Position numbers and translations under genes: made by a program. Below the pieces are notes generated by a model. The model searched no databases, was not told the DNA's origin, and saw only the letters and a list, made by a program, of their open reading frames with translations. Below are positions 17,234 through 26,416 of a DNA stretch of 50,451 nucleotides, piece by piece (within the stretch, counting starts at the first letter, position 1; each line of letters begins with the position of its first letter). Origin of the DNA: an uncultured Caulobacteraceae bacterium (GTDB lineage: Bacteria > Pseudomonadota > Alphaproteobacteria > Caulobacterales > Caulobacteraceae); contig CAIXWN010000135.1 of NCBI GenBank assembly GCA_903923135.1, positions 1 to 50,451 on the forward strand, written 5' to 3'.

Positions 17234-18109
17234 ATGGCCGTCGCGACGACCCGTGTTGGCCTGGGCCTCGCCCGGGTTACGCTAGGCGGCTGGTGTCTGG
17301 CCATTGGCTTCGCCGCGCTGGCGATTCCCGCCTTGGCGACTTTGGCCAATCAGTCGTGGTCGCGCGAGTTCGGCGCCTATGGGCCGATCGTCCTTGGGGC
17401 TGGACTCTGGCTTCTCTGGCGGCAGATGCCGGAAATCCGCCGCGAGGGACGGCCCGGCAGTCCCCTGATCACCACGCCGGTTCTGTTGGGCGCGCTCCTC
17501 CTCTACGCTTTCGGAGCCGCCTATGACTTCGAGACCTTACAGGCGGCCGGGGCTTACCTGGCCGGCATAGCCATCCTGCAGTCGCAGTTCGGGGCGCGGG
17601 TGCTGCTGAAGCACTGGTTTCCGTTGCTCTATCTGGCCTTCGTCATTCCGCCGCCGAACTCGATGCTCGCGGACCTGACCGCGCCCCTCAAGCAGTTGGT
17701 GTCATTGTTCGCCACCGATGCTCTCCAGCATTTTGGCGTTCCCGTGGCGAGACAGGGCGTCACCATATTCGTCGCCCAGTATCAGCTCCTCGTTGAGGAC
17801 GCGTGTTCGGGAATGAACTCTATTGTCGGCTTGAGCGCGGTCAGCCTTCTGTACATTTATCTGATCAGGGGCTCTTCGTGGCTCTATTCAGTCGTGCTGG
17901 TGTTCTTCGTCGTCCCCATCGCGGTGGCGGCGAACGTCGTCCGCATCATGGTTCTCATTCTATTGACCTATTTTTTCGGCAACGACGTCGCGCAGGGCTA
18001 TCTCCACTTCATGGCCGGCATGCTACTGTTCGCCACGGCTCTGGCCTGCGTGTTCGGATTGGACCGTCTCATCGACGTCGCCCTCAGCCGGATGGGGCGC
18101 CGCTCATGA
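17234..18109 (+). CDS. xrt: exosortase (EpsH/Xrt family transmembrane transpeptidase-like protease)
   Basis: A 291-residue integral membrane protein with about eight hydrophobic helices and the exosortase catalytic triad: Cys191 in EDACSGMNS, Arg237 in NVVRIMVL and His258 in YLHFMAG. Exosortases cut and anchor or release proteins bearing PEP-CTERM-like tails. They are usually encoded with an exopolysaccharide locus, as here. The subclass is uncertain: the alphaproteobacterial exosortase V type, which works on PEPxxWA-like tails, is possible, and type B is an alternative. No substrate with such a tail was seen in this window. The stop overlaps the epsI start (ATGA). Confidence 0.92.
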   Translation: MAVATTRVGLGLARVTLGGWCLAIGFAALAIPALATLANQSWSREFGAYGPIVLGAGLWLLWRQMPEIRREGRPGSPLITTPVLLGALLLYAFGAAYDFETLQAAGAYLAGIAILQSQFGARVLLKHWFPLLYLAFVIPPPNSMLADLTAPLKQLVSLFATDALQHFGVPVARQGVTIFVAQYQLLVEDACSGMNSIVGLSAVSLLYIYLIRGSSWLYSVVLVFFVVPIAVAANVVRIMVLILLTYFFGNDVAQGYLHFMAGMLLFATALACVFGLDRLIDVALSRMGRRS

Positions 18110-18813
18110 TCAACCGGCGCGACATGATTGTCGGCGCGACCTGCCTTGCCGGGTCGGGCGCGGCGTATTTCCTGAAGCCGCGGAGGCGGGTCTCGCTGCT
18201 GCCTTCTGGTCAGACCGTTGACCAGGCCGTGCCCCGCGCTTTCGGCCCCTGGGCGTCGCACGACGTCAGCGACGTCGTCGCTCCGAAGATTGAGGGCAGC
18301 CTGGCCTCAAGGCTCTACGGGGAGACTGTAGGAAGGGTCTACGCTCACGCCGTCACGGGCGCCGAGATCATGATGCTCCTGGCCCACGGTGACACGCAGA
18401 GTGAGGATCTGCAGCTGCACAGGCCGGAGATTTGCTATCCGGCGTTCGGCTTCGCCATTCAGCACAGTGTGGCGGTCGACGTGCCTGTCGCGCCGGGGGT
18501 CGCGGTTCCGTCGCGGACCCTGGTGGCTGTGGCGCCGGATCGCCGCGAGACGATCATCTACTGGTCCAGACTGGGCGAATATCTGCCCGTCGACCGGAAA
18601 CAGCAGCAACTGGACCGCCTGCGAACAGCGATGAGCGGTGTCGTGGCCGATGGCCTGTTGGCGCGTTTTTCCATGGTATCCCAGGATTCGCAGGCGGCGT
18701 TCGGCACCTTGACGGACTTCATTCCGGCGCTGCTCCAGGCGGTCCGTCGCGAACGCCGACCGGTTCTGATAGGCACGACGCGGGCGGCCGCTATGGCGGC
18801 GGCTGGCGCCTAG
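18106..18813 (+). CDS. epsI: exosortase-associated protein EpsI
   Basis: The 235-residue protein starts at the ATG overlapping the exosortase stop. After a short N-terminal membrane/leader stretch (MIVGATCLAGSGAAYFL) comes an EpsI domain with the characteristic HRPEICYPAFGF segment near residues 105-116, and later YWSRLGEYLP. EpsI is found next to or fused with exosortases and is thought to act in the periplasm; its biochemical role is not settled. A longer frame upstream to 17803 is only a shadow within the exosortase gene. Confidence 0.88.
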   Translation: MINRRDMIVGATCLAGSGAAYFLKPRRRVSLLPSGQTVDQAVPRAFGPWASHDVSDVVAPKIEGSLASRLYGETVGRVYAHAVTGAEIMMLLAHGDTQSEDLQLHRPEICYPAFGFAIQHSVAVDVPVAPGVAVPSRTLVAVAPDRRETIIYWSRLGEYLPVDRKQQQLDRLRTAMSGVVADGLLARFSMVSQDSQAAFGTLTDFIPALLQAVRRERRPVLIGTTRAAAMAAAGA

Positions 18814-18854
18814 GCGGCTGGAGGGTGGAAATGTCGCGCCGTGCGCCACAAGAT

Positions 18855-18871
18855 TTGGCATACCAACCGCA
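18855..18871 (+). promoter_or_regulatory. weak sigma-54-like promoter candidate
   Basis: TTGGCATACCAACCGCA has GG and GC ten bases apart with TGGCA and GCA halves, as at -24/-12 sites. It lies 160 bases before the sugar transferase gene. The middle deviates from consensus, and no sigma-54 activator gene is nearby. Confidence 0.2.
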
Positions 18872-19030
18872 TGTTGTTAGTTTTGTGCTTGGCAGGCAGG
18901 GAACCGGCTGCGCGGTTCACGCATTTGCCGCATTGGGCCGATAGAGAGTTTAGGTTGCCATGCAACCGAGAGGGGTCGTGTTTGCGCGTTGAAGTCAGTA
19001 GCCTCTCTCTGGTCGTAGGTCGATCGCATC

Positions 19031-19825
19031 ATGAATCGATCTAAGTTGGCAGCGCTCGCCCGTTCTGAGGCCGCTGGCCAGCTGGCCGCCTGTGGGGATT
19101 TCTCCCGGGGTTCGGACGGCGCGGTGGATCAGGCGGCCCAGGTCAATCCGTCCTTACACATTCTGGTCGGGGACACGGCGGGTACTTCCGGCGCTCTGGA
19201 CTCTCAAGAGTTTCAGGCGGGCGCGGCCCGGATTGCGGGTTCAAGGTTCAAGAGGGCGTTCGACATCGTCGGCTCACTGGTGGGTTTGATCGTCCTGTCT
19301 CCGCTCTTGGTGCTGGTGGCTGCGGTGATCTCAATCGAGAGTCCCGGCAACCCGCTCTTTCGACAGCGGCGGAGCGGTTTTGCCGGCGCGCCGTTCGTCA
19401 TCTACAAGTTTCGCACCATGCGCGTCAGCGAGGACGGGACCGATGTGGTCCAGGCGCAACGTGAAGACGAACGCATTACCAGGTTCGGTCTGTTGCTCCG
19501 GCGCACCAGCGTCGACGAATTGCCCCAACTGCTGAATGTCCTCAAGGGTGACATGTCCCTGGTCGGCCCTCGTCCACACGCTCTGGTTCACGACAACGAC
19601 TACGGCGCCTGCATCGACGGCTACGGCCTGCGTTTCCAGACCAAGCCCGGAATCACGGGTCTGGCGCAGGTCTCCGGACTTCGCGGCCCGACGCCCGATG
19701 TGGCCAGCATGGCCGCGCGCGTCGAGAAGGACCTCGAATACATTCGGAGTTGGTCGATGATCCTCGATGTCAGCATCGTCGTCAGGACGGCGGGTATTTT
19801 CGCCTTCCACCCGTCGGCCTATTGA
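19031..19825 (+). CDS. polyprenyl-phosphate sugar-1-phosphate transferase (exopolysaccharide initiating enzyme)
   Basis: The 264-residue product has about 72 poorly conserved residues, then one membrane helix (FDIVGSLVGLIVLSPLLVLV, near 77-100). The cytoplasmic catalytic core of the bacterial sugar transferase family follows: RQRRSGFAGAPFVIYKFRTM, RRTSVDELPQLLNVLKGDMS and LVGPRPHA. Such single-helix proteins (PglC/PssY/ExoY type) transfer the first sugar phosphate to undecaprenyl phosphate. The four extra helices of WbaP/WcaJ are absent. It is the only glycosyltransferase in the locus. The ribosome binding site is weak (TAGGT), so the start at 19031 is not certain. Confidence 0.9.
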   Translation: MNRSKLAALARSEAAGQLAACGDFSRGSDGAVDQAAQVNPSLHILVGDTAGTSGALDSQEFQAGAARIAGSRFKRAFDIVGSLVGLIVLSPLLVLVAAVISIESPGNPLFRQRRSGFAGAPFVIYKFRTMRVSEDGTDVVQAQREDERITRFGLLLRRTSVDELPQLLNVLKGDMSLVGPRPHALVHDNDYGACIDGYGLRFQTKPGITGLAQVSGLRGPTPDVASMAARVEKDLEYIRSWSMILDVSIVVRTAGIFAFHPSAY

Positions 19826-19832
19826 CACTCAA

Positions 19833-19852
19833 CCGCCGCGGTGGTGCGGCGG
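19833..19852. terminator. stem-loop between convergent genes
   Basis: CCGCCGC at 19833-19839 pairs with GCGGCGG at 19846-19852 around a GGTGGT loop. It lies between the sugar transferase stop and the stop of the convergent hydrolase. There is no T-run. Confidence 0.45.
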
Positions 19853-19857
19853 ATGGC

Positions 19858-20868
19858 TTACTGGCTCGCCGCGCGCTCGATCGCCTCGACGATCGCATCC
19901 GGCCGATCGATCATCATCAGGTGTGACGCACCAGGAACGGTCTGCTGCACCCCGCGGGTCGAACGGGCGGCGAGTTCCTGGTGCAGGCTTGCCCAGTAGG
20001 CCAGATAGGCCGCCTGCTCATCCGTTTCCGGCCCGGTCAGAGGTCCGCCGGCGGTAAGCACCACCAGCGGGATGGCGCCATAGGATCGCCGCCCCGCCGC
20101 AACTTCATCCGAGGATCGGGTCCAAAGATTGTCGAGCTCGGATATCTGCGTGCGCCAGACGCCGGGTCTGAGAGCCTCGGCGAGTCGCGCGGTTCTCACG
20201 GTCCTGGATTGATCGGGCTTGGACGAGGCGGTGCAGATCCTCAGGGTGGCCTCGGAGGAGGGCAGCAGGCCTTGCTGAGCGGCCTCCAGGCATCGAGCCG
20301 CCCGGGCCCGCAGAGCGGCCACGGACCCGGCGTCATCGCCGAACCTGCTTCTAAGGCGGACGTCCTGGTACTCAACCGAAGGATCCACCAGCACCATGCC
20401 CGACACCATCGCGGGGCGAAGGTCTGCGAAGGCCCGCGCGTAGAGGGCGCCGGCCGAATGCGCGACGAGAATGAACGGCCCTGTCAGACCGGCGGCTTTC
20501 AGACCTTGATCGAGATCCCGGGCGATGGCCGTGGCGTCGCGGGGTTCTGGCCCCTCGTCACTGAAGCCTGAACCTGCCCGATCATAGGCGCACGCCCGGT
20601 GGTGAATGGCCACCGGCTCCACCACCCTTGACCAGGCCAGCGACGTCCCGGCGAAACCGCTCTCGAATAGCACGGTGAGCCTACCATGGCCGCTACACCG
20701 GAAGTTCAGTCCGCGGCCGTCGGGAAGCCGGACGAGCAGTCCCGGGCGAGCCGAGGCGACATCGGCTGACGCTGGCGGTTCGTTCTCGCCGCGGCCGGGG
20801 CCGGCGGTGATGATTGCGATGACGCAGGTCAGGAGGCCCCGGAACCGTCGATTGCAGGCCAGGGCCAT
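19858..20868 (-). CDS. exported alpha/beta hydrolase
   Basis: The 336-residue product has a signal-peptide-like N-terminus (about residues 1-27), then an alpha/beta hydrolase fold. Motifs are FESGFAGTSLAWSRV (oxyanion region), CAYDRAGSGFS, the nucleophile elbow VAHSAGA, and the C-terminal histidine in GASHLMM. The VAHSAG elbow and this layout are shared with esterases and epoxide-hydrolase-like enzymes, and the substrate cannot be told. It stands as a single gene, 17 bases downstream of the pyrophosphatase gene on the same strand, so the two may be cotranscribed. Confidence 0.85.
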   Translation of the reverse strand: MALACNRRFRGLLTCVIAIITAGPGRGENEPPASADVASARPGLLVRLPDGRGLNFRCSGHGRLTVLFESGFAGTSLAWSRVVEPVAIHHRACAYDRAGSGFSDEGPEPRDATAIARDLDQGLKAAGLTGPFILVAHSAGALYARAFADLRPAMVSGMVLVDPSVEYQDVRLRSRFGDDAGSVAALRARAARCLEAAQQGLLPSSEATLRICTASSKPDQSRTVRTARLAEALRPGVWRTQISELDNLWTRSSDEVAAGRRSYGAIPLVVLTAGGPLTGPETDEQAAYLAYWASLHQELAARSTRGVQQTVPGASHLMMIDRPDAIVEAIERAASQ

Positions 20869-20885
20869 TGTTTGGCTCTGAGGCT

Positions 20886-21416
20886 CTACTTGGCCTTGGC
20901 GCGGGCGATTCCGGCGCTGACCATCGCCATGGCTTCCTCAGCGCCGCCCCAGCGCACGATCTTCACCCACTTGCCGGGCTCCAGGTCCTTGTAGTGGGAA
21001 AAGAAGTGTTCGATCTGCTGCAGAGTGATGGCCGGCAGGTCCTTGTAGTCCTGCACGCGGTCATAGCGTTGGGTGAGCTTGTGGCCGGGCACGGCGATGA
21101 GCTTCTCGTCTCCGCCCGCCTCGTCCTCCATGAGGAGCACCCCGACAATGCGGCAGCTCATGATGGCCCCTGGGATGATGGCCCGCGTGTTGGCGACAAT
21201 GACGTCGCAAGGGTCACCGTCACCCGAGAGTGTGTGCGGGATGAAGCCGTAGTTCCCCGGGTAGCGCATCGCCGTGTACAGAAACCGGTCCACGATCAGG
21301 GCGCCCGAGGGTTTGTCCATTTCGTACTTGATCGGCTCCCCGCCGATCGGCACCTCAATCACCACGTTGACTTCACGGGGCGGGTCGATCCCGATCGGTA
21401 CGGCGTCAAGGCGCAC
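20886..21416 (-). CDS. ppa: inorganic pyrophosphatase
   Basis: This is a family I soluble pyrophosphatase that hydrolyses PPi to phosphate and pulls biosynthetic reactions forward. Metal and substrate residues are in place: [12 protein letters not shown] (residues 21-32), [20 protein letters not shown], and the signature DGDPCDV (66-72). I chose the GTG at 21416: GAGGAG lies 7 bases upstream, and the resulting MRLDAVPIG matches the usual family N-terminus, giving 176 residues. An in-frame ATG at 21431 would add five residues but lies within the ribosome binding site itself. Confidence 0.95.
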   Translation of the reverse strand: MRLDAVPIGIDPPREVNVVIEVPIGGEPIKYEMDKPSGALIVDRFLYTAMRYPGNYGFIPHTLSGDGDPCDVIVANTRAIIPGAIMSCRIVGVLLMEDEAGGDEKLIAVPGHKLTQRYDRVQDYKDLPAITLQQIEHFFSHYKDLEPGKWVKIVRWGGAEEAMAMVSAGIARAKAK

Positions 21417-21472
21417 TGGCAGTCTCCTCATAAGCGGCTTTGCGCCGGAGGCGGCGCTCGGCTACGGATGCC

Positions 21473-21490
21473 CACCTCTAGACTGAGGTG
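21473..21490 (+). promoter_or_regulatory. hairpin sequestering the ilvD ribosome binding site
   Basis: CACCTC at 21473-21478 pairs with GAGGTG at 21485-21490 around a 6-base loop. GAGGTG is the Shine-Dalgarno of the gene starting at 21496, so the hairpin could limit initiation. Confidence 0.4.
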
Positions 21491-21495
21491 AAGAG

Positions 21496-23232
21496 ATGAC
21501 CAAGAATTCTGACGGTACGTGGGACAAATCCAGGCTGCCGAGCCGACATGTGACCGAAGGGCCGGCCCGGGCTCCGCACCGGTCCTATTATTACGCCATG
21601 GGCCTGGGCACGCGCGAGATCGCGCAGCCTTTTGTTGGCGTTGCGTCATGCTGGAACGAGGCGGCGCCGTGCAACACGGCTCTCATGCGCCAGGCGCATG
21701 CCGTGAGCCAGGGCGTCAGGGCCGCCGGCGCCACCCCCCGGGAGTTCTGCACGATTACGGTCACTGACGGCATCGCCATGGGGCATGAGGGCATGCGTTC
21801 GAGCCTGGTCAGCCGGGAAGTCATTGCTGATTCAGTGGAACTCACGATGCGAGGCCACGGGTACGACGCTCTTGTCGGCGTTGCAGGGTGCGACAAGAGC
21901 CTGCCGGGCATGATGATGGCGATGCTCCGCCTGAATGTGCCTTCGGTTTTCCTGTATGGCGGGTCGATCATGCCCGGCCGCTGGCACGGCCGGGATGTTA
22001 CGGTGGTGGATGTGTTCGAGGGCGTTGGCCAGCACTCGGCGGGGAAGATGTCGCTCACCGATCTCACGGATCTTGAGCGCCATGCGTGCCCGGGAGACGG
22101 GGCCTGCGGCGGTCAGTTCACGGCCAACACCATGGCCTGTGTGTCCGAGGCCATCGGTCTCGCCTTGCCGCTGTCCTCCGCCCTCCCGGCGCCCTACGAG
22201 AGTCGCGACCAGTACGCGGTCGCCTCGGGCGAAGCGGTCGTGCGCTTGATTGAATCCGGCATCAGGCCGCGGGATATCTGCACCCGCAAGGCCTTTGAGA
22301 ACGCGGCCGTGGTTATCGCTGCGACCGGCGGTTCGACAAACGGCGGTCTGCACCTGCCAGCCATGGCCCACGAATGCGGCATCGATTTCACCCTACGCGA
22401 TGTTGCCGAGATCATGCGCCGGACACCCTATCTGGCTGACCTGAAGCCGGGTGGACGCTTCGTGGCCAAGGATATGGGCGAGGCGGGCGGCGTGCCTGTT
22501 TTGCTGAAGACACTGCTGGAGGGCGGCTTCCTTCACGGTGACTGCATGACCGTGACCGGCAGGAGCCTGGCGGAGAATCTTGTCGACGTGAAATGGCGCG
22601 ATGACCAGGTGGTCATCCGCCCTGTCAGCAATCCGTTGTCGCCAACCGGCGGCGTGGTCGGTCTTTGGGGCTCGCTTGCCCCGGACGGCGCCATCGTCAA
22701 GGTGGCTGGCATGGCCTCCCACCGCGCCCATCGCGGCCCGGCGCGCGTGTTCGACGGCGAGGAAGCCTGTTTCGCCGCCGTCGAGCGTGGCGACTATCAG
22801 GACGGCGAGGTCTTGGTTATCCGGTATGAGGGACCGAAGGGCGGGCCGGGCATGAGGGAGATGTTGTCGACGACCGCGGCGATCTCGGGTCAGGGCCGGG
22901 GCGACAAGGTCGCCCTGATCACTGATGGCCGGTTTTCCGGTGCGACCCGGGGGCTCTGCATCGGTCACGTCGGCCCCGAAGCCCAGGACGGCGGTCCCAT
23001 CGCCCTGGTCAGGGATGGCGATATCATCGCCATCGACGCCGACGCCGGCACCATCGAACTGGAAGTTGACCCCGTTGAGCTGGCCGATCGAAAACAGAAA
23101 TGGGCCCCACGCCAGACAAATTATGGTTCGGGCGCCCTTTGGAAGTTCGCCCAGGGTGTTGGTCCTGCGCACCTCGGTGCGGTCACCCATCCCGGCCAGC
23201 GCGGCGAGCGGCACGTCTACGCAGACCTTTAG
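21496..23232 (+). CDS. ilvD: dihydroxy-acid dehydratase (IlvD/Edd family)
   Basis: The 578-residue enzyme dehydrates 2,3-dihydroxy acids to 2-keto acids in valine, leucine and isoleucine synthesis. Cysteines at 59 (PCN), 132 (GCDKS) and 204 (ACGGQF) fit the [2Fe-2S] type centre. GHEGM, DGRFSGATRG with the catalytic serine, and the C-terminal KWAPRQTNYGSG are also present. Sugar-acid dehydratases of the same family cannot be fully excluded, since no other ilv gene is nearby. The ATG at 21496 lies 5 bases after GAGGTG. It is divergent from ppa and followed after 21 bases by the racemase gene. Confidence 0.87.
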   Translation: MTKNSDGTWDKSRLPSRHVTEGPARAPHRSYYYAMGLGTREIAQPFVGVASCWNEAAPCNTALMRQAHAVSQGVRAAGATPREFCTITVTDGIAMGHEGMRSSLVSREVIADSVELTMRGHGYDALVGVAGCDKSLPGMMMAMLRLNVPSVFLYGGSIMPGRWHGRDVTVVDVFEGVGQHSAGKMSLTDLTDLERHACPGDGACGGQFTANTMACVSEAIGLALPLSSALPAPYESRDQYAVASGEAVVRLIESGIRPRDICTRKAFENAAVVIAATGGSTNGGLHLPAMAHECGIDFTLRDVAEIMRRTPYLADLKPGGRFVAKDMGEAGGVPVLLKTLLEGGFLHGDCMTVTGRSLAENLVDVKWRDDQVVIRPVSNPLSPTGGVVGLWGSLAPDGAIVKVAGMASHRAHRGPARVFDGEEACFAAVERGDYQDGEVLVIRYEGPKGGPGMREMLSTTAAISGQGRGDKVALITDGRFSGATRGLCIGHVGPEAQDGGPIALVRDGDIIAIDADAGTIELEVDPVELADRKQKWAPRQTNYGSGALWKFAQGVGPAHLGAVTHPGQRGERHVYADL

Positions 23233-23253
23233 GCGGGGAGGGAGCGGTCGCGC

Positions 23254-23949
23254 ATGAAAACAATTGGTCTGCTGGGCGGGATGAGTTGGGAGAGCACCAC
23301 AAGCTACTACCAACACCTCAACCGCCTCGCCCGCGACCGCCTGGGCGGCCTGCATTCCGCGAAGCTGCTCATCTGGTCGGCGGACTTCGCCGCGATCGCC
23401 GACTTCCAGGCCGCCGGGCGTTGGTCGGACGCGGCCGACTTGCTGGTGGATGCGGCGCGGCGACTTGAGGCGGCGGGAGCCGACGCGCTGCTAATCTGCG
23501 CCAACACCATGCATCTGGTGGCCAATGAGGTGCAGGCCGCCGTATCGGTTCCGCTCATACACGTCGCCGACGCCACCGCCGCGCGACTGACGGCGGCGGG
23601 AGCCCGCCGTCCCCTGTTGCTGGCGACCCGCTTCACGATGGAACAGGCTTTCTATCGCGACCGGCTGACCGCCAGCGGCATTTCCGCTGTGGTTCCGCCT
23701 GCGGACCATCGCGAGCGTCTGCACGCCATCATTTTCGATGAACTTGTCCAGGGTCGGTTTGCGCCCGAATCTCGTCGCGAGGTGGCTGCGATCGCGGCGC
23801 GGGCGCTTGCAGATCAGGGAGCGGACGCGGTCCTATTGGGCTGCACCGAGTTCGCGCTGCTCGTAAGCGGGGATGACTTCGCCGCGCCGCTCTTCGACAC
23901 CACGGCGATACACGCCGAGGCGGCCATGACCTTCGCTCTCGCAGACTGA
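23254..23949 (+). CDS. aspartate/glutamate racemase family protein
   Basis: The 231-residue product begins with MKTIGLLGGMSWESTTSYY, typical of the YgeA/aspartate racemase branch. It has both catalytic cysteines, Cys82 in CANTMH and Cys197 in GCTEF, so PLP-independent racemisation of an amino acid is expected. Whether it acts on aspartate, glutamate or another amino acid cannot be told. The start follows GGGGAGGGAG with about 10 bases of spacing. It probably shares a transcript with the dehydratase gene, although a functional link is not obvious. Confidence 0.87.
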   Translation: MKTIGLLGGMSWESTTSYYQHLNRLARDRLGGLHSAKLLIWSADFAAIADFQAAGRWSDAADLLVDAARRLEAAGADALLICANTMHLVANEVQAAVSVPLIHVADATAARLTAAGARRPLLLATRFTMEQAFYRDRLTASGISAVVPPADHRERLHAIIFDELVQGRFAPESRREVAAIAARALADQGADAVLLGCTEFALLVSGDDFAAPLFDTTAIHAEAAMTFALAD

Positions 23950-23977
23950 TCAGCAGCGGTCGGGCCCGAGGGCTGAT
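23949..23977. terminator. stem-loop between convergent genes
   Basis: ATCAGC at 23949-23954 pairs with GCTGAT at 23972-23977, with an inner CGGGCCCG palindrome. It lies between the racemase stop and the exonuclease III stop. There is no T-run. Confidence 0.4.
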
Positions 23978-23988
23978 GAAGCGTGTAT

Positions 23989-24774
23989 TCAGGACGCCAG
24001 ATCGAGGGCAGCCACGACGGGAACATGGTCCGAAGGTTTTTCCCGGCCCCTGACGTCGCGATGAATGATGACGCTGGTCAGGCTGTCCGCCGCGGTCGGC
24101 GACAGCAGGAGGTGGTCGATGCGGATGCCGTGATCGCGCGGCCAGGCGCCTGCCTGGTAGTCCCAAAACGTGTAGCCGCCCGGGACCCCGTCGGCGGCCA
24201 TATAGGCGTCGGTGAGTCCGAGCCACTTCAGGGCGCGGAAGGCGGCGCGGCTTTCCGGCCGGAACAGGGCGTCTCCAGCCCAGGCCGCCGGGTCATGCAC
24301 GTCCTGGGGCTCGGGGATCACATTGTAGTCCCCCGCGATCACCAGCGGCTCTTCCAGCGCCAGAAGGTCGCGAGCATGCCGGTTCAGGCGGTCCATCCAA
24401 CGCAGCTTGTAGGCGAATTTTTCGCTGTCCACCGGGTTGCCGTTGGGCAGATAGATGCCCGCGACCCGGACCGGGGATGGCCCGGAGATCACCGCTTCGA
24501 TGTAGCGCGCCTGTTCGTCCCCGTCGTCGCCGGGCAACCCCCGGCGGACGTCCTCAAGCGGCGTCTTTGAGAGCAGCGCCACTCCATTGTAGGTTTTCTG
24601 ACCATGGATGGCCACATTATACCCTAGGCGTTCAAAGGCTTCGGAGGGAAACTTCTCGTCGACGCATTTGATTTCCTGGAGACAGGCAACGTCCGGCGCG
24701 GCGTCGGCGAACCACGCCAGAACGGCCTCGAGACGGGCGTTGACGGAATTGACGTTCCAGGTGGCGATGCGCAC
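23989..24774 (-). CDS. xth: exodeoxyribonuclease III / AP endonuclease
   Basis: The 261-residue product is an ExoIII-type repair enzyme that cuts at abasic sites and trims 3' ends. Motifs are [11 protein letters not shown] at the start, CLQEIKC (catalytic Glu), [32 protein letters not shown] (Asp/Asn) and the C-terminal SDHVPVV (Asp-His). I chose GTG 24774 ([10 protein letters not shown]) because family members start exactly there. The longer frame to 24873 overlaps the erpA-like coding sequence and adds no conserved residues. It starts 16 bases after the erpA-like stop, so co-transcription is likely. Confidence 0.93.
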   Translation of the reverse strand: MRIATWNVNSVNARLEAVLAWFADAAPDVACLQEIKCVDEKFPSEAFERLGYNVAIHGQKTYNGVALLSKTPLEDVRRGLPGDDGDEQARYIEAVISGPSPVRVAGIYLPNGNPVDSEKFAYKLRWMDRLNRHARDLLALEEPLVIAGDYNVIPEPQDVHDPAAWAGDALFRPESRAAFRALKWLGLTDAYMAADGVPGGYTFWDYQAGAWPRDHGIRIDHLLLSPTAADSLTSVIIHRDVRGREKPSDHVPVVAALDLAS

Positions 24775-24790
24775 CGTGCGGGTCGCCGGA

Positions 24791-25153
24791 TCAGATCGAG
24801 AAACTGACGCCGCAGCCGCAACTGGACTTGGCGTTGGGGTTTCTGACGCGGAATTCCGCAGCCGCCAGTTCATCGGCGAAATCGATGAGCGACCCCCGCA
24901 GAAGGTCCAGCGAGATGCTGTCGACGACCGCGGAAGCGCCTTCGTGTTCGATCGTCAGGTCATCGGCTTCAGCGGATTCTACCAGATCGAAGCGGTACTG
25001 AAAGCCGGAACAACCGCCGCCGTCGACGGCGACGCGCAACATGACAGGTCGCCCCTCTGCTCGCGACAGCGCGTTCAGTCGCTGCGCCGCCGCAGAGGAG
25101 AGGCTGATTGGCGCCGTCGCGGCGCGGGAATGGGAGACTTCGAAAACGGTCAT
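24791..25153 (-). CDS. erpA: iron-sulfur cluster insertion protein, ErpA/A-type carrier
   Basis: The 120-residue product is an A-type Fe-S carrier (HesB/IscA/ErpA family) with the three ligand cysteines: Cys48 in GGGCSGFQY, and Cys112 and Cys114 in [10 protein letters not shown]. Such proteins hand clusters to apo-targets, possibly including dihydroxy-acid dehydratase or quinone-linked enzymes. The neighbourhood (erpA beside xth and divergent from the dGTPase gene) is common in alphaproteobacteria. It could equally be called IscA-like from sequence alone. Confidence 0.9.
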   Translation of the reverse strand: MTVFEVSHSRAATAPISLSSAAAQRLNALSRAEGRPVMLRVAVDGGGCSGFQYRFDLVESAEADDLTIEHEGASAVVDSISLDLLRGSLIDFADELAAAEFRVRNPNAKSSCGCGVSFSI

Positions 25154-25192
25154 CGCGATGGAATTCCTCGAATAGCCCTATATGAGGGTCCA

Positions 25193-26416
25193 ATGCCTCT
25201 TGGCAAAGGGGCGATGAGCGGTGGGGCGACGATGACGACTGATCCCGGCGCGATGACGCGGGTGGCCTGGGCAGAGACCCCGGCGCGGTCGCGGGGGCGG
25301 CGCTTCGCCGAGGCTCCCAGCGCCACGCGTAGCTGTTTCGCGCGGGATCGGGACCGGATCATCCACGCATCGGCATTTCGGCGGCTGAAGGAAAAGACCC
25401 AGGTCTTCGTGGCTCATGAGGGTGATCACTATCGTACGAGGCTGACGCATTCGCTGGAGGTGGCGCAGATCGCCCGGTCGATCGCTACAGCCCTGGGTCT
25501 GGACGCCGATCTGGCCGAGACCATCGCCCTGGGTCATGACCTGGGGCACCCGCCGTTCGGCCACGCGGGCGAGGATGAACTGGAGCGCCAGATGGCGCCC
25601 TTCGGCGGCTTCGACCACAACGTCCAGACGTTCCGGGTGCTCACCGAGATCGAACGCCAGTACCCTAGGTTCTCCGGCCTGAACCTGACCTGGGAGACAC
25701 TTGAGGGGATCGTCAAGCATAACGGGCCGGTCGCGGCCTTGCTGGAGCGGCCTGTATGGAAAGCAATCGTCGAGTTCAACCGGGAGTTCGATCTCGGACT
25801 CACCAACTGGGCTTCTGCGGAGGCTCAGGTCGCGGCGATCTCCGATGACGTTGCCTACAACAACCACGATGTCGATGACGGTCTGCAGGCGGGCCTGTTC
25901 CGCCTGGATGAACTGCTCGAGGTGCCGCTCGTCGGTCCGGTCCTTGCCGGGGTTCGCCGCGACTTTCCCGACATCGACGACCGTCTGACTCGATTGGAGA
26001 CTGTCCGTCGCTTGATCGGGGTAATGGTAAACGATGTCCTTACCGAAACTCGTAGCCGGGCCGTCGCGGCGCGAGTGACCTCCGCGGGCGACGTTCGTGC
26101 CCTCGGCGCGGCGCTCGTGGCGTTCTCGGCGCCGGTCGCCGAAGATCTCGCGCGTCTGAGGGCGTTTCTCTACCAGCGGATGTATCACCACTGGAAGGTA
26201 AACCGCAGCCGCAGCCAGGCGCGCCGGATCCTCGCCGACATGTTTTCGCTGTTCCTCGCCGAACCGGACGTCCTGCCGGCGGAATGGTTCGAGCGGCTGA
26301 GACCACACGATCAGGACGGCCGCGCCCGCGTCATCTGCGACTATATCGGCGGCATGACCGACCGGTACGCCATTGAGGAGCACCGGCGTCTGTTCCATCT
26401 GGACGCTTGGGGATAG
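25193..26416 (+). CDS. dgt: dGTPase-like HD-domain triphosphohydrolase
   Basis: The 407-residue product contains the HD phosphohydrolase metal motifs: RLTHSLEV (about 83-90), [15 protein letters not shown] (about 114-128) and [14 protein letters not shown]. Family members split dNTPs to deoxynucleosides and triphosphate and so lower dNTP pools; this long alphaproteobacterial subtype is usually listed as 'dGTPase-like'. I took ATG 25193, which follows TGAGGG. ATG 25214 (after AAGGGG) and ATG 25232 are alternatives. The same frame extends to 24608, but that part is antisense to erpA and xth. Confidence 0.92.
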   Translation: MPLGKGAMSGGATMTTDPGAMTRVAWAETPARSRGRRFAEAPSATRSCFARDRDRIIHASAFRRLKEKTQVFVAHEGDHYRTRLTHSLEVAQIARSIATALGLDADLAETIALGHDLGHPPFGHAGEDELERQMAPFGGFDHNVQTFRVLTEIERQYPRFSGLNLTWETLEGIVKHNGPVAALLERPVWKAIVEFNREFDLGLTNWASAEAQVAAISDDVAYNNHDVDDGLQAGLFRLDELLEVPLVGPVLAGVRRDFPDIDDRLTRLETVRRLIGVMVNDVLTETRSRAVAARVTSAGDVRALGAALVAFSAPVAEDLARLRAFLYQRMYHHWKVNRSRSQARRILADMFSLFLAEPDVLPAEWFERLRPHDQDGRARVICDYIGGMTDRYAIEEHRRLFHLDAWG

